From assembly GCA_965238125.1 (NCBI GenBank), contig OZ250179.1, positions 2,790,001-2,854,000 on the forward strand: 64,000 nucleotides of DNA. Reading direction: 5' to 3'. The notes under the pieces were generated by a model, which was not told the origin of the DNA, did not search any database, and was given only the letters and a program-made list of their open reading frames with translations. How positions within the stretch are numbered: the stretch's first letter is position 1; every line of letters begins with the position of its first letter. The DNA comes from UBA6623 sp965238125. Its GTDB lineage: Bacteria; Acidobacteriota; Terriglobia; Bryobacterales; UBA6623. The position numbers were made by a program, and so were the translations under genes. Positions 60,542 through 64,000 of this stretch are shown piece by piece.

Positions 60542-63475
60542 ATGAAGACTTTGACAGGGCTGCCGACGTCAGCCTATTTGATGGTGGCCGAGCAAGTCAA
60601 GCTGCCACTGGCGGACTTGCTAAAGCTGGTCCCCGCCTTGGAGTCGGGACTATTGCCGTCCTATTTGGCGCGCTACCGCCCGGATCTTTCCGCGGGGCTC
60701 GATGCGGAACGCCTTCACGACGTTCTCCAGCTATTGCGTTCGTTCCTGGATCTGGAAGATCGGCGCATCACGATCCTCACGGCGGTCGGGCGAAAGGACG
60801 CACTGACGCCGGAGTTGCGGGCGCGCATCGAAGCGGCGTCGGAGCGTCGAACCCTCGAAGACCTCTACCTTCCGTTCCGCGCCAAACGGCCTTCAGCAGC
60901 CGACCAGGCCTTCGAGCAAGGACTTGAGCCGCTAGCCGGTTTTCTATGGAATCAAGAGCCGCCGGACGCCGATATCGAGGCGACCGCGCGGGAGTACGTC
61001 AACGCCGAAAAAGGCGCCGCTGATGTTCGCGCGGCGCTGGCGGGCGCCCGATACATCGTTGCCCAACGGCTGGCGGACGACGCCGAAGTCCGGGGCGAGT
61101 TGCGCGGGATTGCCTTCGCGCACACGGAGTTGCGGGTCCACGGCGGAGAGTCGCGCCGAGCGGACGCCGCTTTGCGCAAGAAGGTTGAATGGCTGCAAGG
61201 TTACCGCTCGAAGGTCAACAAGGTCGGGTGGCGGCATCATTTGGCGCTGCGGCGCGGGGTGCGTGAACGGCTGTTGCGCTTTGAGTTGATCCTGCCGGAA
61301 AATCGCGCCGTGGCGTTCATGCTCGAGCGCTTGCTGCGTGATCGGACTTCGCTTTTCTGTTCCCACCTCGGGGCGGCCGCCTCCATTGCGTATCACGAGT
61401 ATTTGGCGCCGGTATTGCGGAATGACGTCATTCATTGGCTAACCGACCGTGCCGACGCCGAAGCGCTACGGCTGTTCAAGAAAAACTTGCGCAAGACTCT
61501 GCTGGCGCCGCCGGCGGGGCCGGTCGCGACGATCGGGTTGGAAACGGGCAAGCCGGGCGGTTGGCGCGCCGCCGTCGTCGGAGCGGACGGAAAGTTCCTG
61601 GCGGCGGCCATCGTGCATGGCCGTGAGCAGGAGGCCGCGCCTGATCGCGAGGCCGAGACCGCGTCGCGGTCCGACGAGACGGCAACACCGGAGACGAAAG
61701 ACACGTCGGCGGAGCGGGAAGGCGTGGCGGAAAAAGCCCCGAGCGACCAAGAGACGGCGGCGAAGCGGACAAGCGACGCGGGCGACGCCGTGGAAACCGA
61801 AGCGGCCGACAAGGAAGCGGCGACGCGGACGGCCGAATCCGATTCCGGCGAAACCGCCATAGCCGAGCCGGCGGCCACAAGTGGCGCCGAGGCTGCCGGA
61901 GAAACCGCCGCAGCGGAGACGGTCGAAGCCGAAGCCGCCGAAAACGTTGCGGCAACGGTCGAATCATCCGCCGAGAAGGCGGCTGACGACGACGACGCGG
62001 CGGAACAACCGGCCGAGCCCAAAGTCCCCGCCGCCGCGGGGGCGGAAAGCAGCGGCGACGTGCCGGCCGGCGACCAATCCGCCGGGCCCGGAGCGCCGCT
62101 GCCGGCCGAGGCCCGCGGAAATGAAACCGGGCGCAATCCGCGGCGGGGCAAGCGCGACCGCGCGCCGGACACCCCGCTCGGCTCGCTCAGCGATCTGATT
62201 CGCGAGCACGGCGTTGAGGCGATGGTCGTCACCAACGGCCGCGGCGCATGGGAAAGCGAGAAGATTATCCGCGGCGCGCTTCGTCAGGCGGGGGCCCCGA
62301 AAGTGATCCGGACGACGGTGAACGAGGCCGGCAGCTGGATCTACGCGACTTCCAAAGCGGCACGGAAAGAACTGCCCGAAGTCGAGCCCGCGGTTCGCAG
62401 CGCCGTCTCGTTGGCGCGGCGGCTTCAGGACCCGCTGAACGAACTCGTCAAGCTCGACCCGAAACTGCTGGGGATTGGGCAGTTCTACGGCGAGATCGAG
62501 CCCGGCAAGCTCCGCGGCGAATTGCGGCGAACGGTTGAAGCCTGTGTCCGCGAGGTCGGCGTCGATCTCAATACCGCTTCCCAGGAACTGCTGGGCAGCC
62601 TTCCCGGCGTAACCGAGCGTCTGGCCAAGCGGATTGTCGAGCATCGTAGCAAGCAGGGGAACTTCTCTTCTCGCGAACAACTCAAAAAAGTGCCGGGGAT
62701 GAGCAATCATCTCTACCGGCAGGCGGTCGGGTTCGCGCGCGTCAAGGAAGGGGAGAAACCGCTCGACGTCACGGGCATCCACCCGGACTGGTACCAAACC
62801 GCGGAGAAGATCGTCGCGGCGGCCGGCACTTCGATCGAGGAGGCGCTCGGCAAACCGGAGGCCCTTGCCGCGGTCAACCTCGATGAGTTGGAAACCGCGG
62901 AATGTCCGCGCCCGATTCTCGATGCTGTTGTCAGCGAACTGGCGGGCGGCAAGCCGGATCCCCGGCCGCGATTCGAAGCACACGAGCCGCCCGTCGAACT
63001 GCTGGACGCCGAGAAGCTCAAGGCGGGCTTGGAGGTGGAAGGTCTTGTGACGAACGTCACGGACTTCGGCGCCTTCGTTGATATCGGCGCGAACCAGGAC
63101 GTCCTGGTTCACCTGTCGCATATCGCCGACAAATTCCGAGAAAAAGGTCAAGTGACCGTGAAGGCCGGGGACCGGATGAAGGTCCGAGTCCTGGCGGTGG
63201 AAAACGACGGTGATCGAATTTCCTTGACGACCCGGGATCGGGATGAGACGAGCCGCGGACCGCGTGGCGGCGGTCGTCCTCGGCCGGCAAACGGGAGCCG
63301 CCGGCCGGAAGGGCCGCGCAGGCGCGGCAAGGGGCCCGACCGCGAGCAGCGCATCACGCAGCGCCAGTACGGCCCGGATCGAGCGGCTCAGGCCCGCGAA
63401 GCCGAGAAACTCGGAAGGCTTTCCCTCGACGAAAAACTTTCCTTGCTGGAAACCAAGTACCGCACCAAAGTCTGA
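60542..63475 (+). CDS. tex: Tex-family transcription accessory protein with large internal insertion
   Basis: A 977-residue Tex protein; the usual length is about 770. The order is normal: helical N-terminus (RYRPDLSAGLDAE, LEDLYLPFRAKR), a YqgF/RNase H-like domain starting near residue 340 (VATIGLETGKPGG), then from about 545 LGSLSDLIREHGVEAMVVTN and NEAGSWIYATSKAARKEL, a helix-hairpin-helix region (VGVDLNTASQELLGSLPGV, about 672-735) and an S1 RNA-binding domain (VTDFGAFVDIGANQDVLVHL, about 830-900) with a basic tail. Residues about 363-542 are an Ala/Glu/Thr-rich acidic insert inside the YqgF fold. The usual DPGLRTG is LETGKPGG, so the RNase H-like site seems inactive, as in many Tex proteins. 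Start at 60542 preferred over 60476. Confidence 0.92.
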   Translation: MKTLTGLPTSAYLMVAEQVKLPLADLLKLVPALESGLLPSYLARYRPDLSAGLDAERLHDVLQLLRSFLDLEDRRITILTAVGRKDALTPELRARIEAASERRTLEDLYLPFRAKRPSAADQAFEQGLEPLAGFLWNQEPPDADIEATAREYVNAEKGAADVRAALAGARYIVAQRLADDAEVRGELRGIAFAHTELRVHGGESRRADAALRKKVEWLQGYRSKVNKVGWRHHLALRRGVRERLLRFELILPENRAVAFMLERLLRDRTSLFCSHLGAAASIAYHEYLAPVLRNDVIHWLTDRADAEALRLFKKNLRKTLLAPPAGPVATIGLETGKPGGWRAAVVGADGKFLAAAIVHGREQEAAPDREAETASRSDETATPETKDTSAEREGVAEKAPSDQETAAKRTSDAGDAVETEAADKEAATRTAESDSGETAIAEPAATSGAEAAGETAAAETVEAEAAENVAATVESSAEKAADDDDAAEQPAEPKVPAAAGAESSGDVPAGDQSAGPGAPLPAEARGNETGRNPRRGKRDRAPDTPLGSLSDLIREHGVEAMVVTNGRGAWESEKIIRGALRQAGAPKVIRTTVNEAGSWIYATSKAARKELPEVEPAVRSAVSLARRLQDPLNELVKLDPKLLGIGQFYGEIEPGKLRGELRRTVEACVREVGVDLNTASQELLGSLPGVTERLAKRIVEHRSKQGNFSSREQLKKVPGMSNHLYRQAVGFARVKEGEKPLDVTGIHPDWYQTAEKIVAAAGTSIEEALGKPEALAAVNLDELETAECPRPILDAVVSELAGGKPDPRPRFEAHEPPVELLDAEKLKAGLEVEGLVTNVTDFGAFVDIGANQDVLVHLSHIADKFREKGQVTVKAGDRMKVRVLAVENDGDRISLTTRDRDETSRGPRGGGRPRPANGSRRPEGPRRRGKGPDREQRITQRQYGPDRAAQAREAEKLGRLSLDEKLSLLETKYRTKV

Positions 63476-63611
63476 TTCGCGTCGACGCGCGCAACGGTCT
63501 TTGGAGTGCAGCGGTTTCGTTGGATCGGTAAATGTCTGTATCGGCTCGGGCGACCTTTTCGGAGGCCGACGGGGCTAGGCAACAATTTGAAAACCACGGA
63601 ATGGAAAAACT

Positions 63612-64000
63612 ATGGAATCGACGGGACATTCCCCCAGCAATTACGATCTATCCCATCACGGGATCGAGGCGGTTGCGAAGGTTTATTGGAACCTCAACCC
63701 GGCCGAACTGGTCGAGGAATCGCTGACCCGCAAGGAAAGCCGCCTAGCCGCCAACGGATCGCTCGTCGCCGAGACCGGCCAATACACGGGCCGCTCGCCG
63801 CTTGATCGCTACGTCGTTCGCGACGAGACGACCGAATCGACCGTCGATTGGGGCAAGGTCAATCAGCCGATCTCGCCCGAGCATTTTGATGGGCTGCACC
63901 GCAAACTGCTCGCCTATCTCGCCGGAAAGGACGTTTTCGTACAGGATTGCTTCGGCGGCGCGGATGAGAACTACCGGCTGCCGATCCGAACGGTCCACGA
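63612..64000 (+). CDS. pckA: ATP-dependent phosphoenolpyruvate carboxykinase, N-terminal part
   Basis: The frame runs off the window. It starts MESTGHSPSNYDLSHHGIEA and continues with VYWNLNPAELVEESL, LVAETGQYTGRSPLDRYVV (family mark TGRSPxD) and VFVQDCFGGADENYRLPIRT. This is the N-terminal domain of the ATP-using enzyme that converts oxaloacetate to PEP in gluconeogenesis. The kinase-1a P-loop and metal site lie beyond 64000. The start has GGAATGGAAAA upstream; an ATG at 63601 is in another frame. Confidence 0.93.
   Translation, partial: MESTGHSPSNYDLSHHGIEAVAKVYWNLNPAELVEESLTRKESRLAANGSLVAETGQYTGRSPLDRYVVRDETTESTVDWGKVNQPISPEHFDGLHRKLLAYLAGKDVFVQDCFGGADENYRLPIRTVH

Overview
The window is G+C-rich bacterial chromosomal DNA. 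Three things point to an Acidobacteriota-like genome (Solibacter/Bryobacter type): two TonB-like proteins with a C-terminal domain common in that phylum, Ser/Thr kinases fused to TolB/WD40-type propellers, and a DUF1501 plus DUF1549/DUF1553 pair together with an S46 peptidase and several DinB-family proteins. Planctomycetota share some of these, so the phylum call is an inference. No rRNA, tRNA or CRISPR array was recognised.

Layout. 1-7 kb: chemotaxis and motility remnants (end of cheR, a CheX-like protein, a PilZ protein, an SDR oxidoreductase, a receiver-domain fragment, uvrA, motB and a broken motA end). 7-9.5 kb: a group II intron nested inside short repeats. 10-20.9 kb: a hybrid histidine kinase, a thiolase with a DUF35-type partner, a class C serine hydrolase, a DinB protein, a MaoC dehydratase, a receiver-PP2C phosphatase, and a membrane protein with a MoxR ATPase. 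21-29.9 kb: a disrupted kinase-propeller gene, a disrupted coiled-coil membrane protein, tandem TonB paralogues, a DUF309 protein, and an ECF sigma factor with an NrsF-like anti-sigma factor. 30.1-34.5 kb: a possible operon encoding a CHAT protease-NTPase-TPR protein, a three-helix membrane protein and a small zinc-ribbon protein. This is the best candidate for an undescribed system. 34.5-46.5 kb: housekeeping genes (citrate synthase, a DUF6282-like hydrolase, a glycolate-oxidase-like flavoprotein, pyruvate phosphate dikinase, glyS, glyQ, recO). 46.6-51 kb: a DUF1501/PSD1 pair. 51-56 kb: a second disrupted kinase-propeller gene, a decayed toxin-antitoxin pair and a palindromic repeat cluster. 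56-64 kb: DinB, an S46 peptidase, a secreted unknown, Tex with a large insertion, and the start of ATP-dependent PEP carboxykinase.

Two themes run through the window. First, several short non-coding repeat families are interspersed and nested: R1, a double hairpin whose stems show compensatory changes; R2, a 216-287 bp element with terminal inverted repeats; R3 and R4, longer mosaic repeats; R5, the apparent target of the group II intron; and a roughly 145 bp palindromic element near 55 kb. Second, an unusual number of genes carry clustered frameshifts or nonsense codons. Either accessory genes are decaying here or the assembly contains base errors; raw reads would decide.

Central metabolism is represented by citrate synthase, PPDK and PEP carboxykinase, all acting around the pyruvate/PEP/oxaloacetate node, but they are scattered and do not form one operon.
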